NCBI GenBank assembly: GCA_011319805.1
Contig: SJRY01000294.1
Span: 186,001 to 250,000 of the forward strand
DNA length: 64,000 nt
Reading direction: 5' to 3'
DNA from: Macrocybe gigantea
Taxonomy: Eukaryota > Basidiomycota > Agaricomycetes > Agaricales > Callistosporiaceae
Shown here: one piece after another, positions 1 through 13,700 of the stretch
Layout: each line of letters begins with the position of its first letter
Position numbering within the stretch: position 1 is the first letter of the stretch
The notes under the pieces: generated by a model
Seen by the model: the letters and a program-made list of their open reading frames with translations, nothing else
What the model was told of the DNA's origin: nothing
The model's database searches: none
Translations under genes and position numbers: made by a program

Positions 1-1678
1 AGGGATGTCGTCTTGGAAAGTTCCGTCGTAAGTTTGGCATGACCGCTTCCTGATGCTTGATTGCTATCAGGGGTTCTTAAGCCATCCAAGTCAGCTGACG
101 AGAAGGAGCGATCGCGAACAGAGCCGTTTGGCCGAAGAGGGGAAATGAGTTGGAACGGCGATGAGACCTTGTCGCCATCAACAGGCAACAAGGCAAGAAG
201 AGTGAGCGTTTCGTCAGCGAAAATTCGACTCAGATTGGGGAGATCGTTGGATGACGCGTTGTTCTCGTCACCACCGACCTTCTTGATGCTATTCCAAAGA
301 TCAAGATAAGAAGAATTGTCCGCTGCTGTTTCCGCCTTAAATGCTTGTGATATCAGCCGCAAAGGGTGATACGCGGGCTTCTTGTTGCCTTCTGACAATT
401 CAGTCTCTAGTAGCACATAGAGAGCATCATATTGCCGAGTCGAGAAGCGCGGCCGAGGTAAAAGATCGCTATCCGCAGCGGCCGTTTTGTTGTATGGGTA
501 CGCCTTCACCAACTCTTCCAGGCGAGTTGGCATCCGGGATTTGAGGGCCTGATCTCTGTATAACCAGCAGAGTCAGGACATTGAATCGAATAGGGGTCTT
601 AATAACGTACCTGATCCTTGCCAAGAAGAGGTGTTCCAACATACGTCCCATTCGTTCCCAACGTGCATAGAAGGAAGACCAATCGTCGCTCGCTTCGGTA
701 CGTTGGGCAGTCAAGAGCCAGAGACCGAAGAACTTGGAAATCTTGCTGCCTGAAATGCCATTTGCTTCCGCACGGGCTGCAAGCGAAGAAAAGATTTCCA
801 AGGTCGCGACGAGAAGCTCAAGGTGAGCGGCAGGAAGCTGTGGCGCTAGTGCTGTAGAGAACGCGTTTGGAGGATAATCGGATGATCGTTCAGCCCCAAG
901 ATAGGTCTTGTACCAGATTCTTCCTTGCCAAAGATGTTGTTCTCCAATTGAAGATGTCTCAGGCCCCAGCGAAGAACGGCAGCCACATCGTGAGGAGATG
1001 ATGTTGAGGAAATTTCAGATTCGAACGCTGAGACGGCAGAAGTTGGGGTCGGAGAGAACGTGGTGATTGGGCTTTTGGGAGCCAACGAGTGGATAAACAA
1101 CGAAATCAGCTTCTTCTGGGTGTCGGCGGAAGCAGAATGCCAGTGAGGATGCATAATGCCAAGGGTTTCGAGGCCTGTCGCGTCGGAGATCAGCTACGTA
1201 GCACATTGCGTCAGGACGAGAACGACTTACCCCGAGCCGTTATGGCTTGGGAACATGCACGGACGAGGATGAGGGTCTCCAATGGCGTGAGCCGTCGCTG
1301 TCCGATGACCGAATCCGGGAGAAGGATCTGAGCATCGGGGTCAGCCTCGAAGACGACCCCGAGAGCGCGAGCAGTGGGATCTTCCTTCGGTCCCGGAAGC
1401 AGCAACGAGAGATGGGGGACTTGGACACGCTTCTCTGCCGGCTCTGCGGAAGAAGGGCGAGATTTGGCCCGGAAAAGCGCAAAGCTGCTATCCCTCTCCT
1501 TCTCCTTCCCATGACCGTTGCTCTTGCCGTTCACAGCGTCTGGGAAATTGGTGGCGCTCGGGGAAACGGCTTCGTACTTTCCCTCGAGAAGAGAACCATC
1601 AGACGCACGCGCATGCGGACGAGGGGGTTCCTTATCGTCCTTTTTACGTCCAAAGACTTTAGACAAAAACGAGGGCAT
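1..1678 (-). CDS. MSB1/Mug8-domain morphogenesis protein (3' end beyond window)
   Basis: Three exons are visible: 1231-1678, 611-1174 and 1-555. The introns (1175-1230 and 556-610) have good GT-AG ends. The protein starts MPSFLSKVFGRKK, runs through a basic serine-rich linker, then enters the conserved domain (ALGVVFEADPDAQILLPDSV, RRLTPLETLILVRACSQAI, MHPHWHSASADTQKKLISLF, SSPHDVAAVLRWGLRHLQLE, EIFSSLAARAEANGISGSKI, DDWSSFYARWERMGRMLEHL). This matches my memory of the basidiomycete Msb1/Mug8 family, linked in yeasts to Rho/Cdc42-dependent polarity and budding; the role here is inferred from the family. Near 918 the frame must change by one missing base to stay in the family sequence (from GKEES to WYKTYLGAERSSD). 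The reading frame is open to base 1, so the C-terminus is outside the window. Confidence 0.82.
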
Positions 1679-3627
1679 AGCGTGGCCGAAATGAACGAGC
1701 TAAAATTAAGGACTGGCGAAGCCACGGTTCAACCACGCGGACGACGAAGACGACGAGAAGCAGACCTACAGAGATGGGAACCAGAACCAGAACCAGTGTC
1801 CTGCCCGACGGTGCTCGGTGGCTGGCACTGGTCAAGAGCGGCGAGGAAGAAGTTTCAACCAGCCACGTGCCACGTGCTCCCTGAGGATGTTAACCAAATC
1901 CGCCCTAAACACGGTTCTTGTTTGCCGCCCGCTGTCGCGCATGTCGACGACGACCTAGACATTCCCGAGACACGCCGACAAGAGGTGAGCTCCGTATCCT
2001 AACAGCAAACAGGACAAGACGGATGGAACTCAAATCAGGACGGCACTAGCTGATCCGCGAAACCTATAGCCGTCCAATACCGTATCCTTGACCTAGTCTG
2101 ATAGCCAGCGGAACTGTCAGCGTGATTTCAGTCTGTCCCAGCGACATGATGCAACCCACAGATACTCGTCTGGAATTCGCGAGTAGACAAGATACCCATT
2201 GTCTCGTTGCTGCTCTACCTATCGACTATCGTCCAAAGACCAACGCTTCATCTCTCCATTTCATCCATCCCCACCATTCACATCAAAAACCGCACAGCAT
2301 TCCTCACAACTACATGGTCCGGAGTACACACAACGTCCCGCCGTACCCCGCTGATGCGCACATTACTCACAACCCATTACACAGACCATTATACATCCAC
2401 CCATGCCTCGCCGTGACGTCACCGTCAACAACCAGCGCCGCAGCAAAGCTTGATGCACGTCGGTCCCACCACGGCCCGGTCGCAAGGCGACATTCGGAAC
2501 TCCTCACGGCGCAATCAAGACCGCCGCTGAAACACATCACACTGCAGTAGTTCTTTTCCTTTCGAGAGCGGAAAAGAATTTCCCTTGTCCTCAGCATCAC
2601 TTGGTCCGAACAAATTGTTCTGGATCACAACTCATGATGCCCTTTACCATTCAACCATTCAATGGGCTTTGCCGTCGTCCCCTCGGCGTCTGCGCGCGGT
2701 CAACACATCAAGACTGTTCCTCGTGGCCAGCCCAACCGCAAGAACTCATCATCGCACCCTTTCCGCCTCACCAACAGCACAGTTACCAACGCACGGCACC
2801 GCGTGAACCCTCTCATTCGGACGCGCGGCACGGTTCGCCGTTCGCTCCAACCTGTCCCCTTACGTATGGCGCTCTGGTTCGCTTTGCATAACAACAAGCA
2901 CAAAAATAACAAAAAGAAAAACCTGATAGAATCTCTCCATCATTTATTTAGTCTCGACCATCTGAAGATCCCAGATTGGAAAGAATAACGGCCTCTGAGT
3001 GTCTTCTTTTTCTTGGCCAGCGTCTCATGCGACGGTGCCGATTAGCTCTCTGACGTGGGTCACCGCTCGTCGAGATAGAAATGGACGCCTTGCTCGGTTT
3101 CCAGCTCACGACCTTGACGTGGAGGGATACGGCAATGTCCAACGACCATGCTGCATTCGAGCTAGAAGCACTGCCATTGCATTTTGCCCAACTCGCACGA
3201 GAGGTTGTGGAGGTGACGAACTCTGCTAAATTAGTACAACCAACTAGGTAAAGGCTACAGGACAGGTGCACGGGAGTTTGAACGCCTAGCGGAAACAATG
3301 CGCGACCGAACGAATGTAAACGAGGAAAAGAACTAAAATAAATTAAAATTCATGAGATCTTTATTAGGATGCAATTTGTGCTCGCTATGGTATCGTGCTA
3401 AAGCGGAATGACGAGGATATTCGACAAAAGGCAAAAGTGAAAAAGTAAAGCAAAAAAACGTGAGCCGTGAATGCGAATTTCGAAGAGTCAAATGTATAGA
3501 GAGGTGCGCGGTTGGGCAATAAATACGGGGTGAGATGGGACGGTGCAGCCAAATAGATATACAAAGGTTCCTTTCAAGAGTCACGACGCGGCATAAAGCG
3601 GTGTTTTCAGATAGCCTTCTATCACCT
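1679..3627. other. Intergenic region between MSB1-like gene and STE12 3' end
   Basis: This stretch holds the promoter side of the MSB1-like gene and the STE12 3' untranslated side. ORFs of 60-140 codons occur on both strands but none shows family signatures, splice structure or consistent codon use. One short plus-strand ORF (3081-3251) is listed separately. Confidence 0.5.
3081..3251 (+). CDS. Possible small ORF, 56 codons, unknown
   Basis: ATG at 3081 has a good context (G at -3 and G at +4). The ORF encodes MDALLGFQLTTLTWRDTAMS and ends ...VTNSAKLVQPTR with a TAA at 3249-3251. No family is recognised and there is no sign of splicing into a longer protein. It may be a real small gene, an upstream ORF or chance. 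I list it because the composition is more protein-like than the other frames here. Confidence 0.2.
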   Translation: MDALLGFQLTTLTWRDTAMSNDHAAFELEALPLHFAQLAREVVEVTNSAKLVQPTR

Positions 3628-6600
3628 TCACAGCGTCGAATGGTGCGGATGAGAATAAAACGCCGCGTCCTCGTCCATCGACTGGTGCGGCGGGACGACG
3701 AACTGGTCTTGCACGAGCGAGAAGCCGCCCCCGTCCACAGACGCCGACATGCCCTGTCCAGCAGCCGCAGCCGCACTCGCGTCCGCACCAAACGCCGTCA
3801 ACGGCGGCAAGTCCGTCGTGTACGGCGCCGGCGAATCCGTCTGGTGGTGCTGCGCGAACGGCGACTCCGTGCGGTACACGTCTTGCCCAAAGAGCGAAGC
3901 CGTCGCTGCCGCATCCTGTTGCTGCTGTTGCTGCTGTTGCTGTTGCTGTTGTGCCGAAGGCGAAGACGACGCGGGCGGCGGCCCGTCCATGCTCAGGTTC
4001 ATAAACTGCCTGAGCTGCTCCTGCATCCCCAGACTCGAATTCCTCGACTCTGACCTGCGCACCCCCGCAGCAGCAGCAGCAGCAGCAGAGCCATACTCGC
4101 CCGCCAGCGGGACAGGGTACACCGACGGGCTGACTGCGCCGAACCCGCGCGCGACGACGAGGTGCCGTACGCAGCGTATGGATGGTACGCCCTGCTGCTG
4201 GCACCTCCTGCGCCGGCCGACATGCCCATGCTAGAGTTCGTGCCAGGCGACCCGCCCGCGCCATACTCGCTCGAGCTGCTCGCGGTCATCGGACGGCGGA
4301 TAGGCTCCCCGTTGCGCATCACGGACGGCGTCATGCTGCGGTGTCGTCGAATCGGGCCCGGTCCTCCTCCTCCCGCACCTGCGTTTCCATTGACGAATCC
4401 GCTCGCGCCGGCAGCTGCTGCTGCCTGAGCGGCGGCGCTGGTGGACGAGTCCATCATGCCTTGGTAGAGCTGCGCGTGGTCGAACACCTGCTTGTGCGAC
4501 GGCGCAGAGAGAGAAGCGACGTAATCGTCGCCGCCATAGACGGACGAAGACGCCGAGGACGACGGCGAGTGCGTGCGATACCCCGCGGGGGCGAGGCGAT
4601 CGACGAACGGTTGCTGCGAATGAGCGGGACAGAACTCTGCGGCGGGGACGGAATGCTGCCTGCGCTGAATGCCGGGCTCGGGTGCGGGCGCAACGCCCAA
4701 TTGTCAAACTCGGAGGGGGCTGCTGCATGCCGTTGTTGTTGAGGTTACCGTTCCTGCCGTTCACGCTGCTGCTGTTGCTGTGCGAGTACGCGATCTGGCC
4801 AGGGTAGTAGCTCAGCTCCTGCGCGCCCGCGTACACGTTGGACATGATGAGCCCCTCCTCATCGCCCGAGATCTCATGAATCTCGCCGGGCACCTCCACC
4901 TCACACATATTCACGTCAAGACCGAGGTTGCTGACCGCGTATGACGGGGTCGGGTGGACGCCCAGCGCGTTCGCGCCAAAGTCACTCATGCCCATGCCCA
5001 TCGCGCGCCGCCAAACATGCCCAAACCGGCTTCACCAGCGTTAGAGCCCATCGCGCCATAGCCAAAGATGTCCTCTCCCTCAAACTCCTCCAGCTCCTCG
5101 CTCTCTCCACCCACATCCTCGCCTTCTTCGCCGCCACTCCGCGCGTCCAGGCTGCCGCCTGTACCAGGCCTGCTCAAATCTCCGGCCTCCACGCTGCCCG
5201 CATCGATCCAGTCCGCAACGTCACCGGCGCCCATGCCGCCATCGCCGCCACCTGGAGGGACCACGCCCGCAAGGCCACGCCCCGCGCCGCCAGGGCCCGC
5301 CGCACGGTCGTGTGTGCGAAGGTGCTGATTGAGGTTGTCGCTGCGCGAGAACTTCTTCTGGCACAAGTTGCACGAAAACGGTTTCTCCATTGTGTGCGTA
5401 CGAAGGTGTCGCTTGAGGTGCTCCATGCGCTTGAACATGCGCCCGCACGAGAAGAGCGGACATACGAAGGCCCTGCTGCGCGTCGCACCGGACGTCGCAC
5501 CCGTCGCGTCAGGATGGTCGAGCGGATGCTGAGGCTGGAGAGGCGCGGAGCCGGGCGGGGGCGTCGCAACTTGCTGTTGCGGTTGGAACTGCTGCTGCGC
5601 TGCGGCCTGATGAATGTAGTCACGTTATACCCTGCAGAAAGCGCGGACGTAGCAGGCGTGAGCGGAAAAGTGTGTCGGTGGTTTTCATAGCTCCTATGCC
5701 GTTGGTGCCCAGGTCGGATCGGCCCAGGACCAGAGACGCCGCCTTGCATTCCCGCAGTCGCGGGTGGGGTGAGGTACTGGTTCGAGCCCATTGCAACACC
5801 CTCTGCATAGTAGACGTCACATCGGCGATAGGTTGAGGAACGCGCTGGCGCTTGATCATTCCGTCGGCGGGTATGAGCTCGCCGCGCGCCTGCATCCTGA
5901 ATATGTCGGCTGCACTCGCATCATCCGCGCGCGGACCATAGGGATCCATCATGCCGGCGCTGCCAGGCCGTTCCCTGCTCACGCTGAGGCTGTCATAGCG
6001 TGTGTGATGCCCACCCATACCGATACCAGCGGTCACAGTTCGTCCTCTTGGACCCATCCCGTCTTCGTCCTTTCTGCCCTTCTTCTTCCTCATCTTGTAG
6101 GACGGATTTCCGTCACGCCACGCGGATCCGACGCCAAGCGTCTCTCGCAACGCAGGTGGGATGTTTCGTTTGCGGCTGGAGGCGTGCTCGCCATCATCGA
6201 TATCACTGATGCCGCTTTCGCTCTCCTCGGTCATGACGCTGTCTTCGCCGTCGCCGTTGATGCTTCCGCCGCGGCTAGCTGGATGAGAAGCGCCACCTGC
6301 CTCGACGGCCCTGCGGACAGCGGCTTCCAGCTCGCCCTCGCCTTCCCGGGCGCCCGAAGCTTTGCTGAATTGCTCATAGAGGCTGCGCTTGGGGTCGTAA
6401 GTGAACGACATGGCGGGCTCACCGACGATGACAGTCGTCGGCTCTTGACCCATCTTTTCCCGCTTCAAATCGCGCTCAAGGGCATCGAGGAAAAGCCGAT
6501 CGTGTGGCACGGAGAACCTGTAGACGCTGATCGGCGGATAGATCGAGGGGAAAAGGGAAATGCGTGCTTACCAATAAAAGACTTTTTGCTTCTTTTGGGT

Positions 6601-7605
6601 GCGGATGCATTGATATTTGAACAAGAGATCGAGAAATGGACTCTTAAGAGAGTGACGTCAGCACCCGAAATGGATAAATGACAAGAACCGACCTTGGTTC
6701 TTCCAAACATGCGTCGACTCCAGGCTTCAAATTGCGAAGATCGCTAAAGACGCCTTCCTCGAACTTCTTCGTGTTCCTGACCGGGCGACCGAACGCCTGC
6801 GGAAAGCGTAAGCATTCCATTCAAAACAAAAAAGATCATGTGGACAGTAAACGAAGGAACACGACCGCGGGCGCGCACAGCTCACCTCAAATCGGAATAC
6901 GAGGGCTCTCACGATATCTGTCCCCGTGATGTGATAAAGACCGTTCCAAAGCACACATGTCACATATTCCTTGGTGGTAGGCAGCAAAAAGCGATGCATC
7001 GCCGGGTGTGATGCGTTCTGCCCCGGCGTCTGCGAGGCCATCGTTAAACCCATGTCTTCCATGTCGTGCACGTCCCCGGTGGTGTTGGGAGGCGTCGGAT
7101 ACGCATTAGTCAACGGCCCTGATCCGGCGCTCGACGAGGCAGAGACGGTGCCCGTCGAGTCCCATCGCGAAGGCGCCGTCGCCAGGAAGTACTTGAGCCT
7201 GTCCAAGTGCGCAAGCAGCTCCTGCTCAGAGGGCTTGAGCGGCCGCGTGAGCCCGTTGGAGAGCCCCGGCGTCGAATGCGTGTACGTGGCGTCCAGCCGC
7301 GAACTGCTGCTGGCGCCGGTGTCCTGCTGCGTCGAAGACGACGACGGGTCAGAGAGGAGCATATTCTCCTGCTCGGGGTCGAACGGCCGCTGCTGGCTGG
7401 GCATTGGCAACGACTGTGAGTGGAACTGAGCGTGGACGTGAGCGTTGCCGGGCCGGGCTGTGCGCTCGTTCGGGTCGTGCTCTGTAGCAGTCGTGGTGGT
7501 GGAAACATGGAGTGGAGGCCCGTATGAGGCGCTCTTGGGTGGCCGGGGCGGGCGGTGGTGCGAAGGTGGGTAGGGGTTGGGGGCGGAATAATGGCTCTGG
7601 AACAT
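3628..7605 (-). CDS. STE12: STE12-type transcription factor with STE domain and two C2H2 zinc fingers
   Basis: Four exons: 6886-7605, 6693-6796, 6572-6640 and 3628-6517, with introns of 89, 52 and 54 bp. The first three exons and the start of the fourth carry the homeodomain-like STE region ([75 protein letters not shown]). The long last exon has a linker, then a C2H2 pair (C-x4-C...H-x3-H in [17 protein letters not shown], and [19 protein letters not shown]...), then Ser/Gln/Ala-rich tails. Two C-terminal fingers are typical of basidiomycete Ste12, the MAPK-controlled factor for pheromone response and filamentation. The frame must shift by one missing base near 5806, 5617, 4997, 4715, 4634 and 4155. 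An ATG at 7721 joins the frame if the C run opposite 7685-7689 is one base short, so the true start may be 7721. Confidence 0.93.
3916..3952 (-). repeat. Polyglutamine codon run in STE12
   Basis: A run of mixed CAG/CAA codons on the minus strand encodes about twelve consecutive glutamines near the C-terminus of Ste12. A second codon repeat at about 4069-4090 encodes seven alanines. Both are low-complexity activation-domain type sequence and likely to vary in length between strains. Confidence 0.85.
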
Positions 7606-7739
7606 GTCAAGCTCGTGGGGGTAGGTCTGTGGCGAGGATTGGGTGGAGGACGGGGTCGAGCCAATGTAGGAGGGATATGTCGTCGGGGGTGGTAAAGTGG
7701 TTGCTGCTGGGGATCCATCATGAGAACCGGGTCGTGATA

Positions 7740-10700
7740 AAAGGGACGGGGGGAGGGTAGGTGATTACGGGGGAAGAGGATATGTGTACGGTGACCGATC
7801 GAGAGGTTGAGAGGGCGGCCAAGTGACCGACTAGATATATGGAATCGCGCGGAAAAAAAAATAATAATCAAAGCAGCCGAATCTGAGCGCGGTGGATCTC
7901 CCAAAAGGGTCCCCAAGCATGCAAGCACAGGTTTCTGATCACAACCCGCGCAAACCAAACCGTACCTCTCCTTGCCAATCCGCATCACTCGGCTCACGTT
8001 GCCAGCGTGCGTAAACCGAATTCGCTCCGATTAAACGGTTTGTCCCTTTCGCACTCTTCAGAATCCCTTTTGGAAGTGCTGCAAGGCCAAATTGACCCGA
8101 TGCATTGCCCTTTGTGGGCATCACCCAACCATCTGGGCTGACCTCTCTTTTTCCGGGACCGCTGACTCTGCAGTGAAGCTACACGGCCTCTGGGGAAAAA
8201 AGGAAAGAAAAAAAAAGGGAAAATCCGGAAAGAACAAACGAGTGCCCACGTTTCTTTCCATATCGCCGTCCATCGAAAAGCAAAGGTGCAGAACTCCATT
8301 TCCTTCGAATGTAATTTCATGTTGAGAAGGCCAAGCGGGGGCTTGTCGGCGCCTATTTGCGCCCGTACAACTGCTGACTCCGATCCGTACGCTCAGACCC
8401 ACTGCAACCCGTATCTTCTTCGTCCGAGTCATTTCTGCCTCGTCTCGTACCTCGTCTTTGCCATTCGTGGTAACACACCCGCAACGTCCTTTTCTGCGAA
8501 CTTCCCGCCCCAGTCCTGGGATCGTGGAAATGGCATTTTATTGCCCCCGCTCATTTTTTTTTTTAAATTACAATTTGTGCCACTCGTGCTTTGCCATTCG
8601 CTCGACAGTCGGCGGAGCGCGCGGAAATTGATCTGCTTCAGCTCGTCCAAGGCCAGCATCTGCGTAAAGGGTCGCTGCTGCACTCGCACGCAACGCTTAT
8701 CGTTCCTTCCGTCTCAAGAGCCGGTATTGCAAAATGACGATCCCCTGATCTGCAAGACAACGCATACTGTATCATGCTCAACGCCATGTATACGTAAAGT
8801 ATATATACATGGCAGAACGCTCACTTGAGGAAAAGAAATGCGCATCATTCCTTTCTCTTTTTTTTTTCCTATTCTCATCATTTCCTTTCTTTGCTCGAGT
8901 CTTGTCCATTGGGCGTTTGTTCCATGGTTCCCATCTCGCCAGGACAAGGAATGATGGGCAAGCGAACGCGTGGCTCTTCGTGCCTTGTATCCGGCGTATC
9001 CCTGTGCACAGCCTCCCATGGACCGCCACGTTAGACGGATTGATAGGATTGTAGAACTAGGCGCCCACGATGACGGACGTGCCGGATTGTAAGATGGACA
9101 GTTGAACAGTTGATCATCCATCCTGCATCTTCACCGTTTATCAATACGCCCGTCAAGAGGTGAGATCACGCGTGGCAGTCTTGCTCTTCAATAGACATTT
9201 CGACCTTGAAATCTTGGAATAGCCACCCGAGCTCTTGGCTAAACCTGTGCCCTGTTGTAGGAGCGGCCACGGGTTACAGCGTCGATCATCAACGCCATCA
9301 TCATCATCGACATCATCGACATCATGAAAATAGGAAGGCAAATTGGGCTGCAGTAGCCCGAGCACGTTTTTTTCATTGCTGGATGTCAGATGCTATGCTT
9401 CGCACCCTGGATGGGGGCGCCAGACGAGGGGCCTCGCAATCACGAAAGTACAAGGGCACCAGCACACATCCTATCAGATGCCCGAAACATCGTTATCATT
9501 AATGGCATCGAAACGGAACACGGGTGGACGGAAGCAGTCGCCTCTCCTTTCCATTCTGTTCATTTTCCGGAGGTGTACCTTTGTTTCGATTCGCCTTTGA
9601 GCACACCCGCGACTCTTGAACGCGAGCGCTGCGTCTCTGCTCACGCGCGCGTCTCCTGCAGGGCTTCAAGCTTCGAGTCTTGTTTTTGTCTTTGATGCAC
9701 CGGATCGACGCATGGGGCGGCTGGCAGGCAGTGCATACTCTAGAGTCCAGCAGCGCCGACGTGTTGCGCATTCATCCGTCCCTTCCCACATAGCACCCGC
9801 CTGATACCGTGAGACGAGTACGGTTTTGTCGGCCCTGCACCCTTGCAGGCTCGCATCGCAAACGGAGTTTCGGGATCCGGATTTGGGAACGAAAGCGTGG
9901 ACGCACACGTCGAGCGCTCGATCGCGAGCCTCGATCCACTGCGATGATGACCTGCTATCCGGCGAGCCATGTGGAACGTCCTCTCGAATTTGTAGACATC
10001 CACCGCAGGTTCCAGAACGAACTCGTCGCACCGCATTCGCATCTTGCGGTCACAGACTCACAGTGCCCATAGATATATGCATGTATATGTTTTGTCCCAA
10101 ACTTGCATAGCCCCACTTCGCCGCTTCACAAACTCGATTGCAGAGTGTTATGTAGACTGTGGGTGACCCCGTGAGAAAATTCAAGATCGAACCTCCAAGA
10201 GGTCGGAGACGCCTAATGGCCTTTGTCCGGTGACCCTTTCGTGGCGAGGACGAAAGGGCGGCGGGCGACGATGCGTAATGATTGCGCATCCAAGGGTGTG
10301 GTCCGAAGGACGACAGATTACTATGGATCCCGTCACCCCCAGCTCACCGCCACAGCGCCACAAATCCAGAACCTCCGCTGTCTTCGCTCGCGTGGAAAGC
10401 AGAGGCCTAGTTGATACCTCCCCCAAGTCCGCCGGCCGGCATGCCACCGGATTCTTTCCGTCCATCACGTTCTCCGTCCGGAAAAGTCCTGAACTTGACC
10501 TCTAGGCGAGCTCCGCGAAGGGAGGGCGAGAAGGGCAAGAACAGGGGGGTCAGGATGCGACATCATCGTGCGAGATGTCAACATGTCAGCATGTCAGGTC
10601 GAACAGAAGTGTGGACAGACGAGGCCGTGCGCCCATGGCGTCTGACATTTTCTTTCCATTTTATTCTCGTATTTCCTTCCATTTCTTCGAATCATGGGTT

Positions 10701-13700
10701 GCGGTGGCAAGTTGACCCTCCAACCGGTACGCTCCGTGGTTCTAGGCCGGAAGGAGATCCTGGATGGAAAACATACGTCGAGCGATTTGGGCGGAGAGTT
10801 TTTTTTTTTTTTTTTTATTAACCGCTCGGAGCTTGGGCGCCTGACAAGCTCCATCATATCTTGGAGAAACGGGCACGACGGGGCTCTGCAGAGTCTGCAT
10901 CATTCCCGGCATCGTGCGCACCCAATGTTCATTGACGGGTGGGACGATCGTCGCAGCGAGACGCGACGGCTGTGTGATACTGGATCATCCCATGACGAGC
11001 CAACACCCAAAGGTCTTTTCATAGCTCAACGCATCTCGAAGGCGTAAAAATCAAAATTTCACATCCACTCCGATCATGCGAAAAGACGCCATGATTACAA
11101 TTTCATGACGATGAACAAGGAGTGAAAAACAGCGTACCTGGCGGAACGTGGTCTGGTGGGACAGAGAGAAAAACAAACAGCAAGGACACACATCAGTCAA
11201 AAATCCCGAGAAACTGGGATGCCATTTCTCGCTCGTCCGTTCGCACGAGTTGGTCAATCGTCGAGCCGCTCGGTTCTTCTGCAATCCAGCCAGCTCCCCC
11301 CGGTTCGACAATGATCCGAAGCGCACATCGCTTCTCATCATTCCCATCAGCAGCAATTTGGGCAAAGATGAGGTCTCTTTATTCACGCTCACTTGACCAC
11401 CCTCGATAAGGCGTCTGGCAAATGAAGCCGCCGGGAGGCTAAACTGCACGAATCAAGACGATTCTCCGTGCGTCTTTCTCGTTCGTCGGGCAAACTGAGG
11501 GTCTTGTCGTGCATCCAACCAGATCTCCCGCCCTCTTTTCCCTCGCCAGTCCGCATGACCAAGTGGGGAGATAACGATACGAGCGAAGATCTTTGATAAA
11601 GGACTTTCCAAATCTGATCTCGGATACAGGAAAAAGATCACAGAAGTGTTTATTGCTCAAGCTAGCTGGTTATTTTACCGAGATTACATCGCTGTGTGCG
11701 TCAGACAATACTGTACATGAGCGTAGGAGCAATCACAATTAATGAAGGGAAACTAATGAAACGAGAGGAGACTCACGAAAAGCGCAGGCCAGCCTCAATC
11801 TCTGCGACCCTCACCTACGGCAAGCAAAATGCCAATAGCACTTTGGTCCCAACCAGGCGATGTCTCGCCTCGACACTAACTCTGAGTAACGTCTCATCAA
11901 AAAAAGCCCGACCGAAAAAAGAATGCGGGATCAAGTCAAAACCCCTCGTTACCCCTTCCCAACGTCAACCTGAGACATGATCGATCAAGAGCGAAAAACC
12001 CACGTTGCTTCAAGGCCGCTCTTGAGAGCCTCGGAAGGACAATGATTCGAAGAAGAGGCTTTGATCCCGATCTTGGAGTTGCCTCTTGCGCTGTTCTCAT
12101 TAATGGACTCATTGACGGTCCAACATACCCGGTGTGGTGTGTCGCTGTGCCGGGACAAGGACTGTGCCAAAGAAGCCTGTCCGAGGATCTCATTCTGTTC
12201 TTCGCTTAGTCCGACATACAGCAGCGCGAGAATCTTGGGAGGCTGCTACGGCCGCAACATTGGGGAGGATAGAACATTGGGCGGTGAGAGTCCCGATTTA
12301 GGTCCAGCGAGGCTATGCACACAGGATGATCATGCGCCAGCTATCCCCGCTTATTTTTGGGTTCGGGTTTGAAGGTCGCCCATCTGATCCTGGGACAAAT
12401 GGAGTAAGAAACGCCAGCAAAAGAGACTTGTGCCACAAACGCGTATACACCTCGCATTCCCTGGGGGATGTCATCCATGGTTGGCTTGGCTCGAACCGTT
12501 TCAGAGCGGTCGGAGAAAAAGCAGACTTTCTTGCATGTCTCCAAGACGACGACGCGCGATCGACACACGCCCCCATCGACGAAAGGGAAAAGCGTACATT
12601 TGCATTCTGAACAATTGCGCCACAGGTGCCGCGAGCGGTGCCCCGTCGTGCAGATTACGATTGACAGGCGGTTAGAGGTCTCCAAAACGATGGTTGACGG
12701 AAAGAAACCAGAGGTATGGACGATCGCACCAACTTTGCAAGAGCATTAGACCATGGAGAAGCGAACGAGCTGCATTCCAGGCCGTGTCGAGGCAACGTCA
12801 CATCGCATTCTCGTCCACACTCCCAAATCAGGAGGGTAGTACGAAGTGGATTCCTCCACTTGCTCCAGACCGGCGGCCGCGAAGTAACCAGTTGCCCAAA
12901 TGTTCCATTGTAGAACATGGGCATGTAGACGGCACGGAGCTCTCGCACGTCAGATCAACCTTCAATTCAATTGCAAGGGCGGCACAGCGCTCGGCGTGCC
13001 GGCGCTTGTGCAGGAACGCATCACCATCATCCCAGCACGGCCCGGCTCCATTGCATTCCAAGCAAGCCGTCCAGTCCGTGATAGATACGGTGGCTTTTAG
13101 GGGCTGAGCTTACTTACTGTTCGTGATCAGTAATCCATGCGCGCAAACGTTGTTGGACGCTGAGGACATAACGCGGAGAAGGAGTTGTCGACATGCTGGG
13201 TGTCCTGGAATCTTTTTTTCAGAAATCGTCCAGTCAAGAGCCGAATTTGAGCCGCCTTTCCCACCGTCCAGTGCGTAGGATGGAGGACTGAGAAAAACAG
13301 GCATTGAAAAATCACAAAAAAAAAGATATTCTGTGCGATTTGATAGCATCTGTCCATCAAGCTGCGGATTTAAATTGGGGGGAGAACGGTCGATTGGCCA
13401 GTCTTTGACAGGCGATGAGGCGCCGTAACCGAGAAGCCCTCATCATAGTCCCTGAACGTCGAAGTCGAATCAATGTCGTACACACGATATGAGTCACGAG
13501 GGGGAACGTCCAACTTCCTCTCACTGGGCAGGCAAAAAGGCGCGAGGTGGCGAATCGATGATAGCCGCCGGGACGATTGTTCTGCAGCAGTGCCAGCCTT
13601 CATGTGCCGGTGACATCAAAATGAAGCATCTGAGAGAACAACGCTGATCCCTCGAGCCGCTCATTGTCCTCGCCATCCGTCGACCGAGGTGACTTGGAAC

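Noticed and set aside
1247..2002. 251-codon plus-strand ORF overlapping the MSB1-like gene
   Set aside because: It lies antisense to the conserved first exon of the MSB1/Mug8 protein and is a shadow frame.
3749..4428. Plus-strand Cys-rich ORFs opposite STE12
   Set aside because: The run of cysteines is only the complement of the glutamine and alanine codon repeats of STE12.
8286..8828. 180-codon plus-strand ORF in the gene-poor region
   Set aside because: No domain, no splice sites, composition of non-coding sequence and no support in either flank.
8555..10816. Long poly-T and poly-A tracts as possible transposon tails
   Set aside because: No target-site duplication or element body is seen next to them. 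They look like ordinary AT tracts of fungal spacers.
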